This document shows positions 33,747 to 44,875 of a DNA stretch of 64,000 nt, one piece after another. Each line of letters begins with the position of its first letter. The first letter of the stretch is position 1. Where the stretch lies: NCBI GenBank assembly GCA_907163375.1, contig CAJQUW010008702.1, positions 117,087 through 181,086 of the forward strand, read 5' to 3'. The translations under genes and the position numbers were made by a program. The DNA comes from Prostheceraeus crozeri (taxonomy: Eukaryota > Platyhelminthes > Polycladida > Euryleptidae). The notes beneath the pieces are model-generated. The model was not told the origin of the DNA and ran no database searches. It saw nothing but the letters and a program-made list of their open reading frames with translations.

Positions 33747-34535
33747 TTAAACTTCTCTAACCAAAAGATCTATCATAATCTCTTCACCTCCAAAATTTAT
33801 TTCTTGTCCTTTCTCATCAGTGATTCTAATGTTAATGTTGTTAATAGTTTTTCTTGTAATAGGAAAATATATTAATGTTTGTGGAAATACATTTAATCTA
33901 TAACCAATGGGTACAGTAAAAGCTGGAAAACTGAATATTAAATTTGACAATTTACCATTTATATATTCTCCTCCAATAATGTCACAATGTACAACAATTG
34001 AATTTATTTCAGTTATTTTTGGAATTTTCTCACCTAAATGATAACCTTGACTATAGGTTTGTTTATTAGATCCTAATAGCTTTGACAATGATCTATCATG
34101 ATTAAAATCAACTTGATGATTTTCGTCTAAAGTAAGAGAAAATTTATTAACTGCCGGTTCAACTGCAGAATGTAGTTGTTTCTTATCTTCAAATGGTATA
34201 CCTAAATGTCTCTTAATTTCATTTGATATTGATTCAACTTCGTAAGAACCAGGAAGAAAAGTTAGTATTTTCCATGTTTTGCCTTTATCAGTAGAATATC
34301 TGGATTGATCATTCACATCTTTGATAACGTTTTGAATAGTGTTAAATGTGGAGAAACTAGTCAATGCAATTTGATAATTTTTATTTTGTTCCAAATGTAG
34401 AATGGGTTCTAAATTACAAGTGTGTGATGAAGTAGTTGTTATAATTTTTAACGTCGTACTAAATTTTGATGAACCCAAAATCTCTGTTAGATTTTCTAAA
34501 TGATTATTAATTTTGTCTAAATCTGCTGAACACAT
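33747..34535 (-). CDS. Probable minor capsid (penton-type) protein of the Polinton
   Basis: 262 residues, uninterrupted, start context ctaaaaaATG. The N-terminus is followed by a beta-rich protein with LTSFSTFNTI, YSTDKGKTWKILTFLPGSYE, YSQGYHLGEKIP, VHCDIIGGEYING and PQTLIYFPITRKTINNI. It ends with NFGGEEIMIDLLV. This matches the conserved Polinton protein proposed to be a single jelly-roll minor capsid (PX/penton-like) protein. It lies next to the ATPase gene and in the same orientation as the major capsid gene, consistent with a virion role. It is the best-preserved structural gene here. Confidence 0.68.
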   Translation of the reverse strand: MCSADLDKINNHLENLTEILGSSKFSTTLKIITTTSSHTCNLEPILHLEQNKNYQIALTSFSTFNTIQNVIKDVNDQSRYSTDKGKTWKILTFLPGSYEVESISNEIKRHLGIPFEDKKQLHSAVEPAVNKFSLTLDENHQVDFNHDRSLSKLLGSNKQTYSQGYHLGEKIPKITEINSIVVHCDIIGGEYINGKLSNLIFSFPAFTVPIGYRLNVFPQTLIYFPITRKTINNINIRITDEKGQEINFGGEEIMIDLLVREV

Positions 34536-34576
34536 TTTTTAGTTAAAATTTTAAGTCAATATTTTTTTATAAAAAA

Positions 34577-35398
34577 TTAAAAACAACAACATATTTCAGC
34601 TATACTTTTATAATCCTCTTCATTTAGAATCTTCTTTTCTAACAGTCTTTTCAATATAGCATGAATTTCATTGAAACTAGAATTATGTCCTTCCTTTACT
34701 GCAGATATTGAAATATTTAATCTATTTAGTATTTCTTGTGGATCATCTGGTAAAAATACAATTTTATTCTGTTTTAAAACCTTTTTCTACTTTTTCTCCC
34801 GTTGATAATAAATTTTGTAATTTTTGATAGCGTCTAAGAGATTTTACTGCACCAACTCTATCTAACATAGCTTTATATTTTATGAGATCTTCTACAGCAT
34901 AATTTTTTAAATCTGCTCCTCTTAAAAGATCAACAAAATTTCTATCTAAACGAAAAGGAGATTTATCTGGTGAAAAAATTAAACCTCGAAAAGGTTGTGG
35001 AAATATTTCTTTTTGTCCGAGATAAAATTTAGGTATTGTTTTTCCATCTATAAATGAAATCGAATGTTCAAATTGCATAGATTTTGGTAAAATTTCTTAT
35101 TAAAGTTTGATTCTAGTAATCCATAGTCATCTAATATGTTTTGTGAGCTGGATCTGTTATATTAATTTGTTTATCATTATTTGTAAGCTCTTTTTCAAGA
35201 GTTTTAAATGGTTCCATAGTTTTTTCAAAATCAGTTTTTTATTTGCTCGGTTTGCTCCATTTTTTCAAACATATCAGATTGAATACCAGCTTTTATCATT
35301 CTATGTTGAAGATGATTTTCTTTCATAATATTTCTTTGTTTTATTAACTCTTCTAATTGTTTAATTCTTTTTTGATTATCAGCTTTAATTTGATCCAT
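34577..35398 (-). pseudogene. Polinton conserved protein (coiled coil plus LPDDP domain), broken
   Basis: The start at 35398 (tattttaaaaATG) gives MDQIKADNQKRIKQLEELIK, a coiled coil. The frame breaks near 35230 and again around 35080, before EHSISFIDGKTIPKFYLGQ and LLRGADLKNYAVEDLIKYK. A further shift near 34765 leads to FLPDDPQEILNRL and LEKKILNEEDYKSIAE, ending at TAA 34577-34579. The tail resembles a recurring Polinton domain (LxxDPxxLxxRL ... LLEYKCI type). Function is unknown; it is presumably a virion or core protein. Three or so frame changes make it non-functional as read. Confidence 0.6.
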
Positions 35399-35504
35399 TT
35401 TTAAAATATAATATCTGAATTTTGTGCTAACATTGGAATACAACAAAAACATTTTACTGAACAAATTATTTTTTTATTGCTTTGTTGTTTGACATCTTTT
35501 CGTT

Positions 35505-36181
35505 TTAAGTTTTGTTTAATAAAGTTTTGTTTAATAAAGTTTTTAGTTCTTCTAAAAAAATTTTATCATTTTCTTCATTAGAAATTTTACCACCACTAAA
35601 AGTTTTACCATCACTAGAATTTTTATCATCAATTTTTTCGGTCTTTAAATGAAATGATATTTTATTAGCTTCATTAGCTATTTGATCAAATTTTTCAATC
35701 TCATCTAACGTAATAACATTATCATCACAGACTCTTTGAAAATAATAATGTAGTTTATCATAGACTTCTTTAATATGTGAATGTTTAGTTTTTAATGATT
35801 TTCGTTTCTTAGTAATTAAAGATTTGTCTAACATTGTAACAAGTGAAGTTGTAAAAACACCCTACCTGTTAAAGCAGTAGCAACTACTGGAATTACTAAA
35901 ACACCTGAAGATATAACAATTGTTAAAGCACCTAAACTTGTTGTTAAGAATATGCCAATTCCTTGTGTTACATTCTTAACTTTAGACCATCTCTTTCTTA
36001 ATTTTTTATAATGTTCTAATCTTAATAATAATTGAGATTCTTTATCTTTCATATACATAACTCTATCTTTGTGCTTTTCTTTGCTCATTTCATATGATAA
36101 CGAAGGATATATTTTTGAGGTTTCTTCCATTTTCGTCGTCGCCGTTGCCGTTGAGGTTTCTTCCACTTTTGTTTCATCCAT
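35505..36181 (-). pseudogene. Polinton membrane/coiled-coil protein at the right end, frameshifted
   Basis: The start at 36181 (tctttaaaaATG) lies inside the right inverted repeat. The N-terminal part is Glu/Thr-rich with an imperfect internal duplication (KVEETST and KMEETSK). Then comes HYKKLRKRWSKVKNVTQGIG, followed by two hydrophobic stretches (IGIFLTTSLGALTIV, VLVIPVVATAL). A single-base shift near 35860, in a T5 run, joins it to a second block with LHYYFQRVCDDNVITLDEIE, ending at 35505 with a repeated LLNKT. A membrane-associated virion protein is plausible. The N-terminus is duplicated in the left TIR. Confidence 0.6.
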
Positions 36182-36682
36182 TTTTAAAGAAATATTTTGA
36201 ATAAATATTTTGAATACAATCTTCTGGTATATTGAGTCTACGTGAAATTCTTAGAGTACCTAAATTTTCGACCACGTGATATTTTTTAGATTACGTGATA
36301 TTTTTTAGATTACGTGATATTTTGTGACAACTTAAATTTTCGTCCACGTGATATTTTTCGACTGCCTAAATTTTCGATTACGTGATATTTTGAGACAACT
36401 TAAATTTTCGATTACGTGATATTTTGAGACAACTTAAATTTTCGATTATGTGATATCTTGAGACCGCCTAAATTTTCGAAATTTGGAGACTACCTAAATT
36501 TTTGAAATTTTGATTTTTTGAAAATTTGTCACTACCTAAGTTTTCGCCCACGTGAAATTTGGAGTCTACCTAAATTTTTGAACTTTATAGACTACGTAAA
36601 TTTTTGAAAAAACCCGCAAAAGTGTGACATCCGGTGCAAGCGAAGCGAAGCGACGCGCCGGATGTCACACTATATAACTACT
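36046..36682 (-). repeat. Polinton right terminal inverted repeat (~640 bp)
   Basis: Counterpart of 17555-18016, with the same terminal hairpin (36622-36634 with 36658-36670). It has an expanded array of atatcacgtaatcgaaaat and ttaagttgtctcaaa units, which explains its extra length of roughly 170 bp. It extends into the 5' end of the 35505-36181 gene. Confidence 0.88.
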
Positions 36683-36904
36683 GAGACGAGCTCGAACCTT
36701 CTTCACTGGGCCACGCTGACGGTTCAAAAGGAATGCGAGTGAAGGCAGAAGTCATCTCTAAGTGATATCGACAGCATATTGTCCTATCATTATTATTGAC
36801 AGAACGCTAACAACGTTCATATTGTAGCGAGACAGTAAATCAGCATGTCATACGACTACGTCACAGTGTAGTTTGACAACAAAGATCTGTCGTAGTTCAT
36901 TGAA

Positions 36905-37144
36905 TACACTGTTAGCGTTCTGTCAATAATAATAATGGGACAATAGGCTGTCAATATCACTTAGAGATGACTTCTGCCTTCACTCGCATTCCTTTCGAAC
37001 CGTCAGCGTGGCCTAGTGAAGAAGGTTCGAGCTCGTCTCCACCGCGGACTTCGGTTCGATTCCTAGGTCAGGCGAGTGCTGTCGAGGAATCAAGGGTTTT
37101 GGTGTTTTGTATTCACTTAATAGCTGTCATTCTCTTTCGATATT
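36905..37144 (+). repeat. tRNA-derived SINE, copy C (inverted)
   Basis: Same unit as copies A and B but on the plus strand: A box region near 37009-37026 (tggcctagtgaagaagg) and B box ggttcgattcc near 37052-37063. Its junction with copy B's remnant (36888-36904) is head to head. A foldback is formed around acagaacgctaac and gttagcgttctgt. The open frame here is a by-product. Confidence 0.7.
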
Positions 37145-37584
37145 CAAAGAATCATACGTTGAGCAAAATTCAAGCAAAATTCAAGCCAAATGTGCATCTT
37201 GTTAAAGTCAGAGCATATTGGTGCGTTATATTTGAAGTTATGTGGACATGAATATAAATTACCAGTAATTTTCAAACACTATTCGGTTGTTATGCCCTAT
37301 TAGCAACAAACAAGTGTTTTAAGCAGAAACACCAGGAAATAGGATTGTGTCTTGCAACTTTGCCTTCTGTCCTTTGTTATTCGTGTTGCCGATTGATTAT
37401 ATATCTACGGTAGATACTCCAGAATGGAAGTGTCATACCTATAGATACGTCAAACTGTAGTGCACTGCGTCAGTGGTTTATGCTGTGTCAGTGGTTGCTA
37501 ATACATCAATTCGGCCGTGTGCTGTGAATTTGCCTGCATTTTTGCCATCTTTCGTCGTGCGAATATTAATTACCAGAAGACATA

Positions 37585-38970
37585 CTATCCGTAACAAAAG
37601 TTTAAGACCAAAGCTTGCATTTCATTGCTTTGACATCTTGATTGCCGTTTCATTCAAATATTGTGCAGGAACGAATATCTATGATCCATAGCAATCTTAA
37701 ATCATTTCAAATGACTAATAATTTCAATTTGAACATCAACATCGTCTGAATTTAGAATGACATAGTTGTTTAATGAACACTTGCTTCTTTCGACATGGGT
37801 CGGTGCAAATTACTGTCAATTGCAGAGCGTGCTCAAATATTTGCTTCTTTTAATTGCAACAAGATTCAGAGAGAAATTGCCGACATCATGGGATGCTCAA
37901 AAACCGCCGTCCACAACGCATTGACGAAATTTCGCTCGACTGGGCGTTTTCAGGATGCGCCTCGAGCAGGATGCGCCTAACCGCTTGATTCGACGGATGG
38001 CCGTGAAGAATCCTGAATGCACCAACAGTGAAATTGTACAAGAACTGTGTTCCAGAGGTGTTGGGGGTAAGCAGGATGCTAATCACTCGACGACTTTCCA
38101 ATGAATTCAAGCTCAAGTCTTACCGTCCATCCAAGAAGCCTCTTCTGACCAAGACTATGAGGATGAGCGTCTCCACTTTGCTCGCCAACACGCACACTGG
38201 ACCCCAGAAATGTGGAGTCAAGTCCTTTGGTCAGATGAATCTGCTATCTACCAGTTTGGTTCCCGAGTCCTTCGCATTCGACGTACTCCTGGTCAACGCC
38301 AAAATCCACGCTACAGCATCCCAACAGTGAAACACCCGCCATCAGTGATGATTTGGGGTTGCTTTTCCGCCCGAGTTCAAAGTGCATTGTCGTTTTTACC
38401 AAAAGGTACAACCACGAATGATGAAAGATACCTGAGCATCCTCAGAGAAAAGCTTCTCACTCACTTAGTATCGTAGTATCGGAGTGTTCTATTTTCATGC
38501 AGGATGGCGCTCCATGCCATCGGAGCCGCCTCGTTACGTCATGGTTGAGAAGCAGCGGCATAACCGTTCTTGATTGGCCGGGAAACAGTCCAGACCTGAA
38601 TCCCTTGGAGAATGCATGGAGCATATTAAAGAACAAAGTGGCTGCTCATAGCCCCTCCAATTTAGACGATCTTAGGTCTGTCATTCGTGAAGTTTGGTGC
38701 AAAGAAATATCCCCGGAACTTTGTCAGCGGTTGGTTCATTCAATGCCTCAGAGATTATAAGAGGTTATTCATAATCAAGGTGGGCCAACTCATTATTAAG
38801 GGACTTAAAAACATTTTGCTAAATCAAAAGGCTAGTTGGAATGATTTTTACATTAGAAATTGTGATTGTAACACAATAGAAACAATTAATGTATTGCTGA
38901 ATTGTTTGTTTTATCTTTGCAAAAATCTAGTGAAAAAAATGGGGTGGTCTTAAACTTTTGTTACAGATAG
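37585..38970 (+). mobile_element. Tc1/mariner element, 1,386 bp, TA duplication
   Basis: Inverted termini of about 27 bp: ctatccgtaacaaaagttta begins at 37585 and its complement, with one mismatch, ends at 38970. The element is flanked by ta at 37583-37584 and 38971-38972. Size and duplication fit Tc1. Confidence 0.9.
37795..38760 (+). pseudogene. Tc1 transposase (DD34E), frameshifted
   Basis: The ATG at 37795 opens a helix-turn-helix N-terminus (LSIAERAQIFASFNCNKIQ, IMGCSKTAVHNALTKF). The frame changes near 37965, 38065 and 38150 and again around 38475. Catalytic pieces are recognisable in order: QVLWSDES (first Asp, ~38220), IWGCFSA, MQDGAPCHRS (second Asp, ~38497) and WPGNSPDLNPLENAW (Glu). 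There are 34 residues between the second Asp and the Glu, the Tc1 spacing. An 11-bp duplication (caggatgcgcc / caggatgcgcc) accompanies the first shift. Inactive. Confidence 0.88.
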
Positions 38971-38999
38971 TACATTTGACCAATTATACAATCAAGCGC

Positions 39000-39560
39000 T
39001 AGACACTGCACCGTCGCGTGCACGCGAATCTCTGTAAAAGTTCATTTGAAGCACAACAGCACGAACGTAATAACACATCAAAGCATCGACTCATTTCAGG
39101 TTTATTAAATAACTTAGTCAAATAAAATGCTATACAGCATGCAGGTAATGTAACATCAAACAGAGTGCTTATATCGACTGATTGCATCGTTGATTGAAAG
39201 GTGTCCTCAGACTTGAACAATTTAAGCACAAAATCATTGGCTGCTTCAGACTCTGTATTTTGTCCTAGAAGGGTTCTTCAGTACCACTTCGAGTGGCCGC
39301 ATGAAAACATCCTTATATTCTATGTCCATGGAAAGCTGGCACTCACCAATCTGAATGATAGTCTGCCTGATAATAAATATACAGTGCAATTGTGCGCCCA
39401 CAGCCTCTTCAGCTGTTCTACATGTAATTTTAGCTATTTTGGACCTCATCGAGCCGTGATAACCAGCCCTTGTTCATAGTGAGTCTGCGGATGTCAAGGA
39501 AAGGTTGGCTTGCATCTTCATGCCTTAGGACATCTTCATATTCTATGCAATTCTTGTGAA
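39000..39560 (-). pseudogene. Possible decayed coding region, unknown
   Basis: The minus strand holds several open stretches that look less random than the surroundings. They are HKNCIEYEDVLRH and LDIRRLTMNKGWLSRL (about 39470-39560), ECQLSMDIEYKDVFMRPLEVV (39246-39449) and LKLFKSEDTFQSTM (39000-39229). The phrase EYxDVxxxxLEV-like appears twice, hinting at a duplicated unit. No family is recognised and frames change repeatedly. It could be a transposon remnant. Confidence 0.22.
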
Positions 39561-42500
39561 AGCCAGAACTGTATGTTGAATGTTCAGGATTTTTTCATGT
39601 CACATTGTTTCATTTGTCCACAGTAAAAATGTCTTTGTAATTGTGGATTACTTTTAGCTGTTTAGACTTCCATCCTGATACTTTATTCTACTGATTTTGA
39701 TTTGACAGTAAATTCAATGTCAAACAATTTCACCGAAAGTAAAAAGCAAATTCGACAATTGTTTGATGTGGTTTGCTAGAATTTTAAAAATCGTTTAGAG
39801 CCCATCCAGAAAGGGCGACCGCAGAGTGGGAGGAGAGGTTTGGCAGATGCGGACATTTCCGGATGTAACATGTACATCTGGGGAAGGGTCAAGGAAAGCG
39901 TGGACACGTCTGCAAGCTTAAGCACTCACATCCTGGATAAATAAATTTAACAAATACAGAGTCAGCAAGATTGGTAGGCAAAAATGCACTGCTTGAATGA
40001 AGCAACTGTGTCAATGAGCTGAACACGAAGGTGTTCTACATTTTATACATTCATTGTTGTCCTTCATTCTCCTTATTCAGACGAGAATCGATCAGATCAG
40101 TAGCTGTGCATTATGCATGTGCGGTAAAATTATGCACCAATAAATTTATTTGTTGTATGAATTACACACATGGAGTTAATCGACAAGTAGTAATTTTCAC
40201 GCATAAAAACGGGTGAAGAATGAAAACATACCATTGATTTGAGAATTCTAGAAAAATTTTAATTCCTATTGCTCGACGGTTAATTGAAGGCCGAACCGGA
40301 ACCGCGGTTTATCAAAAAAGCGAAACCGACCGAAATTATGCTCATTCTGCTTTTTACAGCTGTTTGAATTTCATCTGCACCAAGGAGAGATATGAATATC
40401 AAAAAATAAATCGTTTTGAAAAATGATCACAATAGAATGGAGTCTGAAGTGGAAATTACTTAAGTTTCCATTTCGGCAGGTTGAAAATGTCCTAACCAAT
40501 TTATTGTGCACCTACATGTACCTGTCATAAAAAATCATGCTGTGCTTGCTCCTCTTTTTCATCACAATACAGATGCTGTCCGCTGCGGGAAATTCAATTT
40601 TAAAATTCAATCTATTTATGAATTTTTAATTCTTTCTACTGTCGCACCCTCACACTGTGCACAGTGTGTAGTCCAGCCGCTTTTGACTTCGATATTTTCT
40701 TAACAAATTAGCCGCTGCTAGTTTTATTTTCAATGCGAATGATCTGTTTGTCCTCAATTACTGACATAGATGAATGTAACATGTGTTGAAACAAAATTTA
40801 AACGCAATTTGTGGGCTTTGAGACATTGTATGAGGCTGGCAGCGGGAACAACAGTTCCATACTGATCTTTCTTTTGGATGCAATATTTGCCGTTTTAGGG
40901 TTGAAGTTGCTATTCTGAAATTTTTGATTCGAGATGTTCCTTTAAACGAAAAGCTTAAAGAACTACGAGTAATAAAACAGTGTAGACTAAATGTGCTCAT
41001 GTAAATACTGGGAGACTGGGAATAGTGTGGTGCTTGAAGACAAGGATTGTGATCAATGCGACTAGTTCTTTATACCACTATAAAATAGCACACTGTAAAT
41101 CGTACGCTGCCAAACCGATGAAAAAATTACGAACAAATGCTTTATTTCATATTTTCTAGTAGCGCTATTTACTTTTTAGAAGCAAAGCTACCAAACCTGT
41201 ATAGTATCTACCAGATGATTCTTTTTCTTCTGAGCTCTTAAACGTGTCAAAGTTGCATGCTACATTTTTTCTGCGTCTGAATTCGAATCTGTTGCACGCA
41301 AGTCAAATTTTTTATATGATAACAAGTACACGGAAGTAAAAGATATGTATTAAGTAATTTTGAAATTTAGAATACAACAAGTCCGATATTATAATGCATT
41401 TCAATTTCATAAAGAAATATTGATTTATGTTTAATGTATTACACTTGTATAAAGGCTTACAGAGTAATTTACCTGCAATTGTAATGATCTCAGTCAGTTC
41501 GGTGCTATGACTGCACGTGATCGGGTTGGAAAGTTTGGGTAGAGGTGACTTAGATATCACCTGACTTAGAAATATATGCACTTTAGGCCTACATGTAAAA
41601 TAAGTTAAAGAATGCTGCACGCAAGTACAGTATTTAGTCAATCTAATGTAAATCAATTCCTAAATAACGCAATTCGACAGTGACACTCGCCACAAGAAAT
41701 ACAGTGACACTTGAAATATTTAAACTAGTGATCCAGCCTTTATTTATTTACCACAAAGCTAATGCCATTCAACGTATAGAATAACTAAGTATTGAGTTGC
41801 ATTTTTGTTGAAAAATGGGAACAGATCTGAAAACTGCCATCTTATTCAATATCAGGAGTCATCAACAGGCCTAGCTCAGATCTCTAATCATCAGCACAGG
41901 TCCGCACTCAAACGTACGTGGTAAATTGTATTTATCAGCGCATTAATATGAATCGAAAATTGTTTGAAAACATATGCTTATAAAAAAGGGATCTCAATTA
42001 TAATTGAAAATCATATTTGAAACCATCTTCAAAGACGTTGCTTGAAAAGCATGCTTGATTCTACGGTCACAAACAACATTGCATAATTGAAAGCACGGCT
42101 TAAGCATACTGTAAAGACAAGGTTTCACACCCATGTTTATAGCGGAGTATTTTCAAAAGCGTGGCTTCAAAACTATCATTGAAAACATTTACATTTTTTC
42201 AACAATGTTCAAAGTGCGGCTATGAGATCATAGTTGTCTAGAAAATTGTTTTAAATACAGGCACTGTGAAAACTATCACTTATGTCACTTTGAGAATGTA
42301 GTTATTCAATCAGAAATGATCTTACTTATCAAATACAGCATGCGTTCATCGTCACTTGCGCTAAATGTGTATAATAAGTATTGAGCTACTGAGTATTATT
42401 GCATGGAATTGTACAATTAATACGTATCAAACCCATTTAAACACCAGGAAAAGGCAAGTTCAGAATATGTTGGTATAAAGCTAATGTCCATTAGCTTGCA

Positions 42501-43220
42501 CAAGTGAATCTTCTGTCGGATGTCATTATTTGGAAATTTCTAAAGCATAAAAAGCATGTTAAAATACACCATGCTCTATTTGAATATCGACAATGGATAT
42601 GCGTGGTTTCGTTCACTGAACGTACATTTTATTACTTGATTAAAATATGATTGTGATTTGACGATGACTTTAATTGATAATGACTTTAATGAAATAAAAT
42701 ATACAGAGCAGGGCTTTTAAAACAGATAGCTTCGTTCTTGCAAAGCAGATCCGGGTTTTCAATTCAATATTTTCACTAAATAACATAAGTAATGTTTACA
42801 ACATTATTAAATAAATTTATCAAAATGATTTGAGAAAATTTATCAGAGGGTTCAGATGACTAAAGCCAGAAGAATTAATGATTTCTGTGAAAATCTGTTT
42901 TTCAAATTCACTGAATAATTACAGTTCATTATCTTAGTGTAAAGCACAATTGATCTCACCGAACCGGTTTACCTCAATCTATTTTTAGTAATGCGTGAGT
43001 AAAATATACGGTATTTCAGTGGCTGCTATCATTTAGTTTACATTTAGAAAGTCTTGCTGTAATTTATCGTAATAGCATTTCCTTTATGAATATTCTCACG
43101 GTGCTGCAAGCTCAGTAACTCTTCCGTTTATGAAATAGTTTGATCATGACTCACTTTCGGAATTGCACGAGGGTAACATGTAAGTATCCTGATTTTGTGT
43201 GTCTGCTTCTATTTCTTCTG
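39561..43220. other. No gene recognised
   Basis: AT-rich DNA with scattered diverged repeats only. The stretch 41750-41950 resembles 48850-49050 in word order (gggaaca, tcatcaacaggcc versus tgatcagcagcc, then a cagatct/cacatct phrase), suggesting an old dispersed repeat. The open frames present have no recognisable domains. Confidence 0.45.
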
Positions 43221-43420
43221 GTTGCGCCAATCTACTAGTACTAGGGATTGCGATTCCGGGATCCCGGATATAGCTCTTTGCAAATTCCGAAATCGCGGGA
43301 TTTTACTCACGGGATTCCGCGATTAATTCAAGTTATTAGATTAGTTTGATCTAGTAGATATTCTGAATGATATTTCAATATTTTCTAGTAGATATTGCAA
43401 CATTTTCACAGAAAAATAAT

Positions 43421-43555
43421 TTAGAAATTAACTTCAACTACTAAAATAACTACTAAATCTAAAAAATCTAGATTAGAAGCTCTAGACTAGAAAATCTATC
43501 TAGATTTTTAGATTTAGTAGTTATTTTAGTAGTTGAAATTAATTTTTAAATTAAG
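43421..43555. repeat. Near-perfect palindrome, arms ~47 bp
   Basis: Blocks aattaacttcaactactaaa, ataactactaaatc and taaaaaatctaga (about 43426-43475) are mirrored by tctagatttttagatttagt, agttattttagt and agttgaaattaatt (about 43498-43545), with a short centre containing agaagctctagac. It can form a long hairpin. Just upstream (43243-43325) is a GC-richer patch of gggattccgcgatt-type repeats. Confidence 0.8.
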
Positions 43556-44625
43556 TTTTAAATTATTTTTTTATGAAAATTGAATGCATCATCGAATAAA
43601 TGTTGCTCAATTTTTGAAATTTGGTTTATTGAATTTCGTGGCTTTACACTGCAATACATATGACTGGCAATGTCTTATATGTAAACTTATTCTTACCTTG
43701 CGGTAGATGTTAGAAATAATCACAGAAATGTTGAAGTATTAATCAATCTTGCATAACTATCTCCAATGAGGTCTTTAAGTTCGATTCTTCCGAACATGAG
43801 GAACACTTAGTGGCCGAATCAAGAAACAGTGTCATCGAGTTTGCTAATTAGGTCTACTAGTGTGTGGTGTTAGCTGAATCTATGAAGCCATGAGTCAGCC
43901 AGCTATTTCATCTATGGACCACTAATTGGCTCTTCTGCGCATGATGAATGTAAACTTACATGTTCAATTTTATATACTGTACATTTTACATGTAGACCGA
44001 GTCTTAGTTTGATTTTTGCCAATTGTTTGATTTGCGTGTTGTATGGATATAATGTATGGACAAAAATAATGGACCTGTAAGCACAAAAACTATTTCATAT
44101 ATTCTGCTCTCAAAAGTATTCATGCTTTTTTGTGGAAATCTGTACCGCATAGAAGATAGCAATTCATAATTCTCCGATAACAAAAAATGTGTAGAGAAGT
44201 AGACGTGAATTTAAGAAGTATTTATGATGTATGCATATTATACGAGCAAGCATCAAATTATGCAGCGTTACTCATGCTGCCTATATTACACGTAGCCTAA
44301 TTCATCAGATTATGTGAAGTAGAAAATTCTTCTGCTCACCATTATAATTCAATTTTCTTCCTCTAGCACAAAGTGAAGATATCTGTCTCGTAATTCTTGT
44401 AAAAGCACCCGAGATTGCAATCCATAGCTGGTACCGCATCTTTTTTATTTTGAAGGTTGCATCATGTTTTAGTAACATGAAAAATGTAATGCAGCCAAAA
44501 ATTCAAACTACGCATATTGCTTACAGTGTATGCGAGCGGGAGAACCTAGTCGAAGCTAGGCGACAATATTTTATCTTCAGCTGAGCCAAGCCGAAGCCGC
44601 GGAAAATTTTCTTTCTAGTTTTGAC

Positions 44626-44875
44626 ATGTGGCTTCACAGCTTTTTTCAGGAACATTCGAATATTGTGCGAATTGAAAACCTAAGTGTTCCTTATTCCGTA
44701 ACATCGGACGTTTTTGAGGGCCTCGGACTCTGTCCTTACCTTTTTGTGTTTACACTAATTACCTTGTTCCTAGAAACGTCGGTACTCATGTTGTCAAAAT
44801 ATGCAGATGACATTTACCTCGTCGTCACTCGTGGTGCCACTAGCTGGTGCAACAAATATGTAGGGAAAGATCAGC
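44626..44875 (+). pseudogene. LINE reverse transcriptase fragment
   Basis: The reading frame contains SVTSDVFEGLGLCPYLFVFTL, a worn version of the GVPQGSVLGPxLF motif. It then has LSKYADDIYLVV with the YADD catalytic box of non-LTR retrotransposons. The rest of the frame loses similarity. A very short, old LINE fragment. Confidence 0.6.

Larger units (their letters stand above)
17555..36682. mobile_element. Polinton/Maverick element, 19,128 bp
   Basis: A self-synthesising DNA transposon of the virus-like Polinton class. It has inverted termini starting agtagt, a 6-bp target duplication, and the diagnostic set of protein-primed PolB, retroviral-type integrase, adenain-like protease, packaging ATPase, major capsid and probable penton proteins. 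Genes run on the minus strand except the protease (+). The left part is split by a nested Naiad retroelement (21176-24468). Many stops and frameshifts show that the copy is inactive, though some lie in homopolymer runs and might be read errors. Confidence 0.95.
17082..37157. repeat. Multimeric tRNA-SINE array with 13-bp direct repeats (interrupted by the Polinton)
   Basis: The 13-mer caaagaatcatac occurs at 17082-17094 and 37145-37157, exactly bracketing the repeat array. Between them are a minus-strand SINE unit (about 17093-17416), a second minus-strand unit split by the Polinton (about 17417-17554 and 36689-36887), and an inverted, plus-strand unit (about 36905-37144). The unit period is about 324 bp. 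The direct repeats have the length and placement expected of a target duplication made by LINE-driven insertion. The three units may therefore have inserted as one multimer. Confidence 0.7.

Noticed and set aside
16967-37251. Arg/Ser-rich ORFs in the SINE copies (about 17052-17297, 17397-17612, 36967-37251)
   Set aside because: They are the same SINE consensus read in frame; identical frames occur in each copy and encode only the tRNA-like region.
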